Of a DNA stretch of 64,000 nucleotides, positions 53,755-62,999 are shown piece by piece. The position numbers were made by a program, and so were the translations under genes. The stretch is from Lysobacter niastensis. Its GTDB lineage: Bacteria > Pseudomonadota > Gammaproteobacteria > Xanthomonadales > Xanthomonadaceae. The notes under the pieces were generated by a model. That model was not told the DNA's origin. It did not search any database and saw only the letters and a list, made by a program, of their open reading frames with translations. Where the stretch lies: assembly GCF_015453285.1 (NCBI RefSeq), contig NZ_JADLZT010000010.1:102208-166207 (forward strand), written 5' to 3'. Each line of letters starts with the position of its first letter. The first letter of the stretch is position 1.

Positions 53755-55540
53755 CGCCCAACCCCAGGCCAGCCTCGACCTCGGCCTCATCGGCAACGGC
53801 AGCATCGCGGCCCTGGTCGACGCCCGCGGACGGGTCGTCTGGGGCTGCGTGCCGGCCTTCGATGGCGATCCGATCTTCTGCGCGCTGCTTTCGCCGCGCA
53901 TGCACGAAGGCGGCGACTACGCGATCGAACTGGAGGGCATGGTGTCCTCCGAGCAGTCCTACCTGCCCAATACCGCGGTGCTGCGCACGGTGCTGCGCGA
54001 CGGCAACGGCGGCGCCGTCGAGATCACCGACTGCGCGCCACGCTGGCACCAGCACGAGCGCTTCTACCGGCCGCTGATGCTGCTGCGGCGCGTGCGCCCG
54101 CTGCAGGGCATGCCACGCATCCGCATCGTGCTGCGTCCGCTGGCCGAGTACGGCGCCGCGAAGCCGGAGATCACCTGGGGCAGCAATCACGTCCGCTTCC
54201 TCGTGCCCGGCTTCACGCTGCGTCTGACCAGCGATGCGCCGGTGCGGATGGTGCGCGAAGCATTGCCATTTCTGCTGACCCGCGAGCTTCATCTGATCGT
54301 GGGCCCGGACGAGACGCTGACGCAGCCGGTGGCGACCTTCGTGCGCCAGTCCGAGGAGAAGACCATCGCATACTGGCGCGACTGGGTGCGCAACCTGTCG
54401 ATCCCACTGGAATGGCAGGAGGCCGTGATTCGAAGCGCGATCACGCTGAAGCTGTGCCAGTACGACGAGACCGGCGCGATAGTCGCCGCGATCACCACGT
54501 CCATTCCGGAAGCGGCCAACACCGTGCGCAACTGGGACTACCGCTTCTGCTGGCTGCGCGATTCGGCGTTCGTCGTGCGCGCGCTGAACCGCCTCGGCGC
54601 CACGCGCACGATGGAGGAGTACCTGCGCTACGTCGCGAATGTCGCCTCCGACGAGGGCCTGTTGCAGCCGTTGTACGGCATCGGTTTCGAGAAGGAACTG
54701 GCCGAGGAGGAAGTGGCCTCGCTGGCCGGCTACCGCGGCATGGGACCGGTCCGGCGCGGCAATCTGGCATGGCTGCAACAGCAGCACGACGTTTACGGCA
54801 GCGTGGTGCTGGCCGCGACCCAGCTGTTCTTCGACCAGCGCCTGGCGCGCGTGGGCGACGAAGCGATCTTCGCGCGCATCGAACCGCTGGGCGAACGCGC
54901 CTACGAACTCCACGACCAGCCCGATGCCGGCTTGTGGGAGTTCCGCGGGCGCGCCGAAGTACATACCTATTCCAGCGTGATGTGCTGGGCAGCCTGCGAC
55001 CGGCTCGCCAGGATCGCCGCGCATCTGAAACTGCCGGACAAGGTGACGTACTGGCGCGGCCGTGCCGACGAGATGCATGCCCGCATCACCGAACATGCGT
55101 ACAACTCGGAACTCGGGCATTTCGTCGAAGCGCTCGACGGCAATCGCCTCGATGCGTCGCTGCTGCTGCTTGCCGACCTGGGCTTCATCAAGGCCGACGA
55201 CCCGCGCTTCGTCAGCACCGTCGAAGCGATCGGCAAGGGCCTCAAGCGCGGCGACGCGCTGTTCCGCTACATCGCCCCTGATGATTTCGGCTCGCCGGAA
55301 ACCAGCTTCACGATCTGCACGTTCTGGTACATCGATGCACTCGCCTCGATCGGGCGCACCGAGGAGGCGCGCGCGCTGTTCGAACGCATCCTCAACCGGC
55401 GCAACCCGCTCGGCCTGCTGTCGGAGGACCTGGAGTTCGGCGACGGCGAGGCGTGGGGCAACTTCCCCCAGACCTACTCGCACGTCGGGCTGATCAACGC
55501 CGCCATGCGCCTGTCGCGTCCGTGGCAGGACGCGACGTGA
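53744..55540 (+). CDS. Glycoside hydrolase family 15 (glucoamylase/trehalase-like)
   Basis: A 598-residue enzyme. The N-terminal beta domain begins with GLIGNGSIAALVD, typical of this group, and the (alpha/alpha)6 barrel follows. Landmarks are NWDYRFCWLRDSAF near residue 268, LQPLYGIGFE and, at the C-terminus, GNFPQTYSHVGLI. No signal peptide, so it is cytoplasmic and would act on internal glucan, maltooligosaccharides or trehalose. AAGGAG lies five bases before ATG 53744. Sandwiched between otsB and otsA, it probably tunes the trehalose or glucan pool; members in other bacteria include true trehalases. Confidence 0.88.
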   Translation: MTHSAQPQASLDLGLIGNGSIAALVDARGRVVWGCVPAFDGDPIFCALLSPRMHEGGDYAIELEGMVSSEQSYLPNTAVLRTVLRDGNGGAVEITDCAPRWHQHERFYRPLMLLRRVRPLQGMPRIRIVLRPLAEYGAAKPEITWGSNHVRFLVPGFTLRLTSDAPVRMVREALPFLLTRELHLIVGPDETLTQPVATFVRQSEEKTIAYWRDWVRNLSIPLEWQEAVIRSAITLKLCQYDETGAIVAAITTSIPEAANTVRNWDYRFCWLRDSAFVVRALNRLGATRTMEEYLRYVANVASDEGLLQPLYGIGFEKELAEEEVASLAGYRGMGPVRRGNLAWLQQQHDVYGSVVLAATQLFFDQRLARVGDEAIFARIEPLGERAYELHDQPDAGLWEFRGRAEVHTYSSVMCWAACDRLARIAAHLKLPDKVTYWRGRADEMHARITEHAYNSELGHFVEALDGNRLDASLLLLADLGFIKADDPRFVSTVEAIGKGLKRGDALFRYIAPDDFGSPETSFTICTFWYIDALASIGRTEEARALFERILNRRNPLGLLSEDLEFGDGEAWGNFPQTYSHVGLINAAMRLSRPWQDAT

Positions 55541-55580
55541 CGCTTGCCGCGGAGGCCCGCCTGCCGGGTGCGGAGCACCG

Positions 55581-56948
55581 ATGAAGCGCCTCGTGATCGT
55601 TTCCAACCGCGTCGCCCTGCCCGGCATCGCCCAGCCGGGCGGGCTGGCCGTGGCGCTGCAGGGAGCATTGGAAGAAACCGGCGGACTCTGGTTCGGCTGG
55701 AGCGGCAACATCGACCCGAACGATTCGGGCCGCCTGCACGACGAGGTCTCCGGCAACATCCGGTACGTCACCGTCGACCTGTCCAAGCGCGACCACGACG
55801 ACTACTACAACGGCTTCGCCAACCGCACGCTATGGCCGCTGTTGCACTTCCGCGTCGACCTGGTCGACTACAGCCGCGAAACCTACGCAGGCTATCGCCG
55901 CGTCAACGCGCTGTTCGCCGAAAAGCTGGCGCCGCTGTTGCGCGAAGACGACCTGATCTGGGTGCACGACTATCACCTTATCCCGATGGCCAAGCTGCTG
56001 CGCGAACTGGGCGTGCGCAGCCGGATCGGTTTCTTCCTGCACGTGCCGATGCCCTCGTCGGACCTGCTTGCGGCGCTTCCGCAGCACGCGCGTCTGTTCG
56101 AAGGCCTGTCGTCCTACGACCTGATCGGCTTCCAGACCGAGCGCGACCTGGAGCGGTTCCAGGATTACGTGCGCCTCTTCGGGCGTGGCCGCGTGATCGA
56201 ACACGGCGTGCTGGAGACACAGCGCGGCCGCCGCCTGCGGGCCGGCGCGTTCCCGATCAGCATCGATACGGCGCGCATCGCCCAACAGGCGGCCTCATCG
56301 GCGGCCAGGCCCGGTGTGAAGCGGCTGGCGGCGAGCTTGTCCGGACGGTCGCTGGCGATCGGCGCCGACCGGCTCGATTACTCCAAGGGCCTGCCGGAAC
56401 GCTTTCGCGCGTTCGAGCGCTTCCTCAAGCGCCATCACGAGCATCGCGGCAAGCTGACGTTCCTGCAGATCGCTCCGGTGTCGCGCGGCGAGGTCGCCGA
56501 ATACCAGCATCTTCGCCATGAGCTGGAACAGCTCGCCGGCCACATCAACGGTGTGCACGCCGAACCCGACTGGACGCCGGTTCGTTACGTCAACCGCAAC
56601 TATCCGCACCCGCTGCTCACCGGCTACTACCGTCTGGCCCGCATCGGCCTGGTCACGCCGCTGCGCGACGGCATGAACCTGGTCGCCAAGGAGTTCGTCG
56701 CCGCGCAGGCGCAGGAGGATCCCGGCGTGCTGGTCCTGTCGACCTTCGCCGGCGCCGCGCGCGAGCTCGACAGCGCGCTGCTGGTCAATCCCTACGACCT
56801 GGACGGCGTCGCCGATGCGCTCTCGACCGCGCTGTCGATGCCGCTGGAGGAACGGCGCGAGCGCTGGGAGGCGATGATGGCGCTGCTGCGCGCGCACGAC
56901 ATCACTGCGTGGCGGCGCAGCTATCTTGCTGCTTTGCGGGAGGGCTGA
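55581..56948 (+). CDS. otsA: Trehalose-6-phosphate synthase
   Basis: A 455-residue GT20 enzyme that joins UDP-glucose and glucose-6-phosphate. The N-terminal [11 protein letters not shown] and GGLAVAL, the VHDYHLIPM and [12 protein letters not shown] segments, and the C-terminal [12 protein letters not shown] and [16 protein letters not shown] segments are all family hallmarks. Length matches E. coli OtsA (474). It starts 40 bases after the GH15 stop, completing the otsB–GH15–otsA operon. Trehalose made here would serve osmotic, heat or desiccation protection, fitting the neighbouring clpB only loosely. Confidence 0.95.
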   Translation: MKRLVIVSNRVALPGIAQPGGLAVALQGALEETGGLWFGWSGNIDPNDSGRLHDEVSGNIRYVTVDLSKRDHDDYYNGFANRTLWPLLHFRVDLVDYSRETYAGYRRVNALFAEKLAPLLREDDLIWVHDYHLIPMAKLLRELGVRSRIGFFLHVPMPSSDLLAALPQHARLFEGLSSYDLIGFQTERDLERFQDYVRLFGRGRVIEHGVLETQRGRRLRAGAFPISIDTARIAQQAASSAARPGVKRLAASLSGRSLAIGADRLDYSKGLPERFRAFERFLKRHHEHRGKLTFLQIAPVSRGEVAEYQHLRHELEQLAGHINGVHAEPDWTPVRYVNRNYPHPLLTGYYRLARIGLVTPLRDGMNLVAKEFVAAQAQEDPGVLVLSTFAGAARELDSALLVNPYDLDGVADALSTALSMPLEERRERWEAMMALLRAHDITAWRRSYLAALREG

Positions 56949-56958
56949 CGGTGGGGTC

Positions 56959-57489
56959 TCAGACCCGCGCCGTCGCCTGCAGGATCTCCACCCAGTAGCC
57001 GTCCGGATCCTTGATGAAGGCGATGTTCTTCATGCGTCCGTCGGTCAGGCGCTTCTGGAACGGCACGCCGAGTTGCTCGAAGCGCGCGCACGCGGCTTCG
57101 ACGTCCGGTACCGACACGCAGATGTGGCCAAAGCCGCGCGGCTCGCTGTTGCCATCGTGGTAGGCGAAGTCCGGATCGTTCTCGGTGCCATGGTTGTGGG
57201 TCAGCTCCAGCACGCCGCGCTGGCTCAGCAGCCATTCGCCGCGTGCCGGCTCGTCGGCCGGGATCGCCGAGGGATCGTCGACCAGCACCAGGAAGTAGAG
57301 GCTGAACCTGGCCTCGTCGAAATCGCGCCTGCGCACCGGTGTGAAGCCGAGCACGCGGGTGTAGAAGTCCAGCGACTTCGCCACATCCTTGACGCGCAGC
57401 ATCGTGTGGTTGAACACGAAGCCCAGAGTGGCGGCATCGCGGCCGGTGGCGACGCCGGGGATGGCGTTGAGCTGTTCCTGCAGGGACAT
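56959..57489 (-). CDS. gloA: Lactoylglutathione lyase (glyoxalase I)
   Basis: A 176-residue enzyme that isomerises the methylglyoxal–glutathione adduct. The four metal ligands are visible: His in FNHTMLRVKD, Glu in LELTHNHG, His in GHICVSVPD and Glu in YWVEILQ. The length and TENDPDFAYHDGN insert fit the longer, eukaryote-like, zinc-type GloA, as opposed to the short nickel-type enzyme of E. coli (135 residues). ATG 57489 begins MSLQEQL; no Shine-Dalgarno is evident. It lies 52 bases after the permease gene on the same strand. Confidence 0.93.
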   Translation of the reverse strand: MSLQEQLNAIPGVATGRDAATLGFVFNHTMLRVKDVAKSLDFYTRVLGFTPVRRRDFDEARFSLYFLVLVDDPSAIPADEPARGEWLLSQRGVLELTHNHGTENDPDFAYHDGNSEPRGFGHICVSVPDVEAACARFEQLGVPFQKRLTDGRMKNIAFIKDPDGYWVEILQATARV

Positions 57490-57541
57490 CGGAATGTTCA
57501 CGTGTGGGATCAGGACAACAATGCGGTCGCCTGCGCCCGGA

Positions 57542-59158
57542 TCAATGGTCCGGGCGCGCCCCGGTCTCCGTTCCGGCAGGATCGGCATGGCGCTGCAACG
57601 ACAGCAGGCCCAGCAGCAACGCCAGCGCGACGTAGGCGCCGGCGAACTGCCAGGCGATGGCACGAGGGAGACCCTCCAGCGTCCACGGCAGGTAGATGCT
57701 GCCGCGCGGATCCACCGAGTGGATGAAGCCGAACAGCGTGAGCCCCGCACCCACCAGCAGCACCGCCGCGGCGCGACGGAAGCGCTGGTCGATCATCGCC
57801 ACCAGCGCGCTGGACCAGATCATCGCGGTGATGATGAAGCCGTTGCCGAGCGTGACGATGGCCGCCAAGTCCGGCAGACCGTGGCCGTCGACGGCGCTGT
57901 AAAGCGCAGCGAAGCGGTCCGGTGCGATCCACGCCGGATTGCCGAGCTTGATCACCAGCAGGTAGGCAACCGACGGCAGGAACGCCAGCGCCACCGCCGG
58001 CGCGTGCCGGCGCGGGCTGTCGTGGAACGCCTGCACGGTGATGTCCATGCCGACGTAGACGATGATCGGTGCCAGCACCGCGATCGGGAGCCACTGCACC
58101 AGGCCCGAGACGTAGCCGAGCACGCCACCCAGACCGATGAACAAACCGGTCAGCAGCGTGTAGCCGATGCGCGCGCCCATGTGCTTGTAGGCGGGCTGGC
58201 CGATGTAGGGCGTGGTCTGCGCGACGCCGCCGCACAGGCCCGCAGCGAGCGTGGACACGGCTTCCGCCAGCAGCACGTCTCGCGTGCGGTAGTCGTCGCC
58301 CGCGGCGCGCGCGCTTTCGCTGACGTTGATGCCGCCCACCACCATCAGCAGGCCGAACGGCAGCAGCAGCGGCAGGTACGGCACCGTCTGCGGCAGGCCT
58401 TCCAGGAAGCCCAGCGTCGGCAGCGGCAGCGTGAAGCGCATCGGCGCGGCCTCGGGCATCTTGAAGCCCGGCGTGCCCAGCCCGGCCAGGCCGAGCCCGT
58501 AGTACAGCAGCGTGCCGACGATGAAGGCCAGCAGCACGCCCGGGATGCGGATCGGGAGGCGGCCCTTCGCCACCAGCACGTACAGCAGCAGGCCGAACGT
58601 GACGAAGCCGACCACCGGCGAGCGCAACGTTTCGATCAAAGGCAGGAAGCCGAGCAACGTCAGCGCCGCACCGCCAATCGAACCCAGCAGCGCTGCGCGC
58701 GGCACCGCACGCGTGATCGCATCGCCGAAGAACGACAGCACGAGCTTCAGCGTGCCCATGACCATCAGTGAGGCCATGCCGAGCTGCCACGTCGCGATCG
58801 CCGCGGCCTGCTCGTCCATGCCCTGTTGCTTGTATGCGACGAAAGACGGGCCGAGCACCAGCAGCGCCATGCCGATGCTGGTCGGCGCGTCCAGGCCCAG
58901 CGGCATCGAAGTGACATCGTCGCGCCCGGTGCGCTGCGCGAGCCGGCGTCCCATCCACGTGTAGATCAGGTTGCCCACGAGCACGCCGAACGCGGTGCCG
59001 GGGAACATGCGTGTGTACACCACGTCGGCGGGAAAGCCGAAGATGCCGATCAGCGCGGCGGCGATGAAGCCCAGGATCGACAGGTTGTCGACCACCAGCC
59101 CGAAGAATCCGTTGAGGTCGCCGGCGACGAACCAGCGCCGCGTCGATACCGCTGCCAT
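57542..59158 (-). CDS. NCS2-like xanthine/uracil-type permease
   Basis: A 538-residue integral membrane protein with about 12–14 helices. The N-terminus DLNGFFGLVVDNLSIL and the segment DDVTSMPLGLDAPTSIGMA recall the NCS2/AzgA nucleobase permeases and sulfate-permease-like fold; LPFGLLMVVGGINVSESA lies in the second half. The substrate is uncertain and the usual NAT/AzgA signature motif is not obvious to me. ATG 59158 with GGAG eight bases upstream is the start; the frame extends further up without support. Nothing nearby points to a purine or pyrimidine pathway. Confidence 0.8.
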   Translation of the reverse strand: MAAVSTRRWFVAGDLNGFFGLVVDNLSILGFIAAALIGIFGFPADVVYTRMFPGTAFGVLVGNLIYTWMGRRLAQRTGRDDVTSMPLGLDAPTSIGMALLVLGPSFVAYKQQGMDEQAAAIATWQLGMASLMVMGTLKLVLSFFGDAITRAVPRAALLGSIGGAALTLLGFLPLIETLRSPVVGFVTFGLLLYVLVAKGRLPIRIPGVLLAFIVGTLLYYGLGLAGLGTPGFKMPEAAPMRFTLPLPTLGFLEGLPQTVPYLPLLLPFGLLMVVGGINVSESARAAGDDYRTRDVLLAEAVSTLAAGLCGGVAQTTPYIGQPAYKHMGARIGYTLLTGLFIGLGGVLGYVSGLVQWLPIAVLAPIIVYVGMDITVQAFHDSPRRHAPAVALAFLPSVAYLLVIKLGNPAWIAPDRFAALYSAVDGHGLPDLAAIVTLGNGFIITAMIWSSALVAMIDQRFRRAAAVLLVGAGLTLFGFIHSVDPRGSIYLPWTLEGLPRAIAWQFAGAYVALALLLGLLSLQRHADPAGTETGARPDH

Positions 59159-59443
59159 GCCGATCTCTCCGCTGCCGCGAATTGCGGCGCTTTGGGCCGG
59201 GAGGATATCGCAGCGCAGCATGAAGGCGTTCCAGCCCGCCGTCTTTCAAGGGCTGCCGAGCCTGCACTGGCGGCTCACGGTCTGCTAACGCCCTGCGAAC
59301 GCACAATTCCCGCGCTTCGAGGCCCTGCGCCGGACCCTTCCGCGCCTTCACGCCCCCGCCCGGAGCACGCTGCGAATGCGCGCAGACCCCGGGCCTCGCC
59401 GACGACGGCAGACCCCACGCACTCCCCACGTCAGGAGGTTGCC

Positions 59444-60763
59444 ATGCTAGACGCACTCATCCGCCAGGCCGAACAGCTTGGTTTGGGAAGCAATGCCCGG
59501 CGCTTCATCGGGCTTCTCGTCGAATCCATCTTCAATCCCCGCACGGGCGGCTTTGCCGGCTTCGGCCAACGCTTCGACCAGGCGGGCCTTGGAGCGCTGC
59601 TGAAGGGCTGGGTCGGCGGAACACCGGGCGACAACGTGCTGCAACCCGATCAGTTCAGCGCAGGCTTCGGCCAGCAGGAAAGTGGCCGCATCGCCAACCT
59701 GCTCGGCGTGCCGCCGGCGATGATCAACCTGGTCGGCGCAGCGATCCTGCCCAAGATCATCGGCTTCCTGACGCCCGGCGGACGCATTCCCACGTCGATG
59801 CCCGCCGAGTTCACGTCGCTGCTCGGTCCGGCCCCGCAGGCACGCGCCCCCGAGATGGCCCGTCCATCCGGCATGCCCGGCTGGCTGAAATGGCTGATTC
59901 CGCTGCTGATCGTGCTCGGACTCATCTTCCTGTTCCGCAGTTGCCGCCGTGAAGAACCGGTGCCGACGCCACCGCCAGCCGCGACAGAAACCGCACCGCA
60001 ACCGGCGCCCGCCGCACAGGCCAACGCGCGCTTCGCTTTCGAGAACGCGGGTGGCAAGGTGGCGATCAGTGGACAGCTCGCCAGCGATGCCGACAAGAAA
60101 CGCCTGATGGACGCGCTGACCGCCGCGTTCGGCGCAGGCAACGTCTCGGGCGACGTCACCGTCGACGCCAACACCCTGCCGGCCGGATGGATCGACAAAC
60201 TGATCAGCGTGCTGCCCGACCTGAAGGCGGCGGGGCTGAAGTTCAGCTTCGATGGCGACAAGCTGTCGATCGACACCTCCGCGTTGCCCGAAGACCAGCG
60301 CTTCACCATCACCGAAAAGCTGCGCTCGGTGTTCGGCGGTTATGCGATCACCGGTTTGTGGGATCGCGCGACCGCGGCACTGGCGGGATTGAAGAGCGGA
60401 TTCAGCGCCGGCGACCTGGTCAAGGCGTTGAACCTGATGAACATCTACTTCGAGACCGGATCGGCCAGGATCACCGCCGACAGCATGGAAGTGCTGCAGC
60501 GCGCGTCCGAGGCGATCAAGGCGGCGCCAGCCGGCACGCGGATCGAAATCGGTGGCCACACCGACAACACCGGCGATGCCGCCTCCAACGTGACGCTGAG
60601 CCAGCAACGCGCCGATGCCGTCGCCGCCAAGCTGGGCGAACTCGGTGTCGCCGGCGGCACGCTGACCGCCAAGGGCTACGGGCAGGACAAGCCCATCGCC
60701 GACAACAACACCGAGGAAGGCCGCGCCAAGAACCGGCGCATCGAGTTCAACGTGATGAAGTGA
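59444..60763 (+). CDS. OmpA-domain protein with YidB-like N-terminus and BON-like middle
   Basis: A 439-residue protein. Residues 1–120 resemble the YidB/DUF937 family (GFGQRFDQAGLGALLKGWVG, then VLQPDQFSAGFG). One membrane helix follows (about 146–162, KWLIPLLIVLGLIFLF), with a Pro/Ala linker. Two BON-like beta-alpha units (about 190–300) precede a C-terminal OmpA peptidoglycan-binding domain (VYFETGSA-type NIYFETGSARI, GHTDNTG, RAKNRRIEF). The internal helix and lack of a signal peptide put the N-terminus in the cytoplasm and the OmpA domain in the periplasm. AGGAGG lies about six bases before ATG 59444. Role unknown; envelope tethering or stress response is likely. Confidence 0.85.
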   Translation: MLDALIRQAEQLGLGSNARRFIGLLVESIFNPRTGGFAGFGQRFDQAGLGALLKGWVGGTPGDNVLQPDQFSAGFGQQESGRIANLLGVPPAMINLVGAAILPKIIGFLTPGGRIPTSMPAEFTSLLGPAPQARAPEMARPSGMPGWLKWLIPLLIVLGLIFLFRSCRREEPVPTPPPAATETAPQPAPAAQANARFAFENAGGKVAISGQLASDADKKRLMDALTAAFGAGNVSGDVTVDANTLPAGWIDKLISVLPDLKAAGLKFSFDGDKLSIDTSALPEDQRFTITEKLRSVFGGYAITGLWDRATAALAGLKSGFSAGDLVKALNLMNIYFETGSARITADSMEVLQRASEAIKAAPAGTRIEIGGHTDNTGDAASNVTLSQQRADAVAAKLGELGVAGGTLTAKGYGQDKPIADNNTEEGRAKNRRIEFNVMK

Positions 60764-60785
60764 CGCGCGCCATAAGGCGTCGATG

Positions 60786-60815
60786 CGAAAAGCCGGCTTT
60801 CGGGCCGGCTTTTCG
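60786..60815. terminator. Bidirectional intrinsic terminator
   Basis: CGAAAAGCCGGC (60786–60797), loop TTTCGG, GCCGGCTTTTCG (60804–60815): a perfect 12-bp stem with A-run and T-run arms, so it works as a terminator in both directions. It lies 22 bases after the OmpA-domain gene and eight bases after the end of the convergent DUF3574 gene. Confidence 0.9.
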
Positions 60816-60823
60816 TTGGATTG

Positions 60824-61273
60824 TCAGAACGAGACTTCCACCGTCTGCCGCGCCCACAGCACCGACTCGTGCGCGGTCTCGCGCTTCCACGCCTGGCGGA
60901 TGGCATCGATATCGGTGCGGCGTTGCGCGGTGTCCTCGTGCAGCAGCACCAGCACCTTGCAGCGCTGTCGCACCAGCCGTCCCTGTTCGCGGAAGCGCCA
61001 TTGGCCGTAGCCATCGAGCACGGTCAGGCCATCGGGAAAGCGCGGCGTCACTTCGCGATCGAGAAAGTCGCGCCAGCGCGCATCGTCGATCGTACCGTTG
61101 CCGTCTTCGTTGCCGACCGCGAAGTACAGTTCGCTGCGCATCCAGCCCGATGCCTGCGCCGGACGCTCGGCATCGCCGCGCATGGCGGGCGTCACAGGCG
61201 CTGTCGCGCAGCCCGCGAGCAATGCCAGCAGCGCGGCCAGGACCCCGTGGCGGATCGCGCGCACGCTGCTCAT
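60824..61273 (-). CDS. DUF3574-family lipoprotein
   Basis: A 149-residue protein with a lipoprotein signal (LLALLAGC, Cys about 21), followed by a single domain that matches DUF3574: SELYFAVGNEDG, WRDFLDREVTPRFPDGLTVLDGYGQWR and a C-terminal EVSF. The family is small, often a lipoprotein, function unknown. ATG 61273 overlaps the DCC gene stop by four bases (ATGA), so it is the last gene of the rluD operon. Confidence 0.82.
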   Translation of the reverse strand: MSSVRAIRHGVLAALLALLAGCATAPVTPAMRGDAERPAQASGWMRSELYFAVGNEDGNGTIDDARWRDFLDREVTPRFPDGLTVLDGYGQWRFREQGRLVRQRCKVLVLLHEDTAQRRTDIDAIRQAWKRETAHESVLWARQTVEVSF

Positions 61274-61689
61274 GTCAGGAAGCGCGACGCCTGTTCCGGC
61301 GACGGCACCGTGCACTGCTCATGACGGCCGAACCAGCGATATCGATTGCGCGCCCCCAGGCGATACAGCGAATCGCGGATCGTGCGCGGGATGACCGAGA
61401 CGATTCCTGACAGCCGCCAGGCGCCGCCCAGTCCGGCCAGGACGCGCGCGATCGCATCCGTATCGGTCCATGCGCGTTCGCCTTCAACCAGCAGGAAGGA
61501 CACCGGGTCCAGCGGATCCAGTCCGTGCGCGGCCAGCAACTGGCGGCCAGGCTCGCTCTGCATCGCGGCAAAGCGGTAGCGCCCGCGACGGTCGTGCCGT
61601 AGCAGGAGCCGCACCCATCCGTTGCACAGCACGCAGATGCCGTCGAAGACGATGATCGCGCCTTCCGTTTGCGTGCTTTCAGTGGACAT
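61270..61689 (-). CDS. DCC-family thiol-disulfide oxidoreductase
   Basis: A 139-residue protein of the DUF393/DCC family. The name-giving motif is FDGICVLCNGWV (DxxCxxC) at about residues 16–23, a thioredoxin-like redox site. YRFAAMQS and LLVEGERAWTDTDA follow as in the family. No signal peptide, so cytoplasmic. It overlaps the DUF4166 gene by 11 bases at its start and DUF3574 by four at its end. Function is unproven; the disulphide motif suggests electron transfer to an unknown partner. Confidence 0.87.
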   Translation of the reverse strand: MSTESTQTEGAIIVFDGICVLCNGWVRLLLRHDRRGRYRFAAMQSEPGRQLLAAHGLDPLDPVSFLLVEGERAWTDTDAIARVLAGLGGAWRLSGIVSVIPRTIRDSLYRLGARNRYRWFGRHEQCTVPSPEQASRFLT

Positions 61690-62233
61690 CGAGCCACCCC
61701 CGGTAATGCACCAGCAGCCCCACCACCGGCAGCGTCGCGGCGACATCGAAACGATAGCGCCTGTCGCGCTCGTACTCACGCGCCACGACGCCGCGGAACC
61801 AATGTCGCGGCAGCGGCAGGCCCAGCACACGCACGCTCGCCACTCGCCAGACGATGGCATTGCCGGTGCCTGGCAGCTCTTCCACGCCGAGATCGAAGGC
61901 CAGACGCGCCAGACCGAGGCGCTCGCACAAGCGCCGGTCGCGCATCCACAATCGGGATCGCATGACGCTGCCGGGAAACGCACGCGACCAGCGTTCGAGG
62001 GACTCGTCCGCGTCGATGTCGACCTGGATCGCGCCCCGTCCGGCCCGAGGCAGCCGTGCGCCCCACGCGCACAGACAGGCCAGCACGCCGCGGCCGCGAT
62101 CGACCTCGACCTTGCCGTGGTAGCGGCGGCGGCCGTGGCCTTGATGCAGCGCGCGCACGCTGGGCGGGAGTGCGTCGAATCGCGCCGCGAGCAGCCGCTG
62201 GAACAGCGTTGCGGGCGGCGGCGGGCGGGTCAT
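61679..62233 (-). CDS. DUF4166-domain protein
   Basis: A 184-residue protein matching the DUF4166 family: LLAARFDALPPSVRALH near the N-terminus, then RRYHGKVEVDRGRG, SLERWSRAFPG and a C-terminal VGLLVHYRGWLD. The family is frequently found near or fused to other small domains; role unknown. No signal or membrane segment is convincing. ATG 62233 overlaps the pgeF stop by four bases (ATGA), and the end overlaps the DCC gene by 11, so its expression is coupled to both. Confidence 0.8.
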   Translation of the reverse strand: MTRPPPPATLFQRLLAARFDALPPSVRALHQGHGRRRYHGKVEVDRGRGVLACLCAWGARLPRAGRGAIQVDIDADESLERWSRAFPGSVMRSRLWMRDRRLCERLGLARLAFDLGVEELPGTGNAIVWRVASVRVLGLPLPRHWFRGVVAREYERDRRYRFDVAATLPVVGLLVHYRGWLDVH

Positions 62234-62997
62234 CCGCGCGGCTCGATCCAGACCAGCGACGCCATGCGACCGGTGCGCTGGTCGCGGCGGTGGGAGAAGA
62301 AGCGCTGCGGATCTGCGATCGTGCACAGCCCACCGCCGTGGATGCGATCCGGCGCGATGCCGAGGGCCTGCAGGCGTCGGCGCGCCAGTGCATACAGATC
62401 GACGCGCCAGTGGTGCGGCCGAGTCGTGACGAAGGCGGAACCCGCGCCCCAGTCCTGCGAAACGAAGGCGTCGTAGACCTCCTCGCCGATCTCGTAGTTT
62501 TCAGGGCCTGCAGAGGGCCCAAGCCACACATGAAGGCGATCCGGTGCGGTGCGCATCGCCTTCACGGTGTTCTCGAGCACGCCGCCGGCCAATCCGCGCC
62601 AGCCTGCGTGCGCGGCGCCGACTTCGCTGCCGTCAGCGGCGCAGAACAGGACCGGCATGCAGTCGGCGGTGAGGATCGCCAGCACGGTGCCGGGCGTGGA
62701 GGTCACCGAGGCGTCGGCCTCCGGCTCGTCGGCGTCGATACTGGTGGCGTCGTCGAAGCGGCGGACCGCAACACCATGCACCTGCTTCAACCACCGCGGT
62801 GACGATGGAAGCGCGGCATGCTCGACCAGCAATTCGCGATTGCGCAGCACATCGCCTGCTTCGTCGCCCGCGCGCAATCCCAGGTTGAGGCCGTCGAACG
62901 GGGCCTTCGAGATACCCAGCCCGTGCCGCAGCGTGGTGAAGCCGTGTACGCCCGTTGGCACGGGCCACTGCGCGTCCAGTCGCCAGGACGCGGTCAT
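62230..62997 (-). CDS. pgeF: Laccase-domain protein PgeF/YfiH (peptidoglycan editing factor)
   Basis: A 255-residue protein of the Cu-oxidase_4 superfamily. Metal-binding residues appear in LKQVHGV, LTADCMPVLF and GAAHAGWRGL. In E. coli the related PgeF (YfiH) keeps L-Ser out of the peptidoglycan stem; other members have been called polyphenol oxidase or purine nucleoside phosphorylase. It begins two bases after the rluD stop and overlaps the DUF4166 gene by four. The rluD–pgeF order is conserved widely. Confidence 0.93.
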   Translation of the reverse strand: MTASWRLDAQWPVPTGVHGFTTLRHGLGISKAPFDGLNLGLRAGDEAGDVLRNRELLVEHAALPSSPRWLKQVHGVAVRRFDDATSIDADEPEADASVTSTPGTVLAILTADCMPVLFCAADGSEVGAAHAGWRGLAGGVLENTVKAMRTAPDRLHVWLGPSAGPENYEIGEEVYDAFVSQDWGAGSAFVTTRPHHWRVDLYALARRRLQALGIAPDRIHGGGLCTIADPQRFFSHRRDQRTGRMASLVWIEPRG

Positions 62998-62999
62998 CC

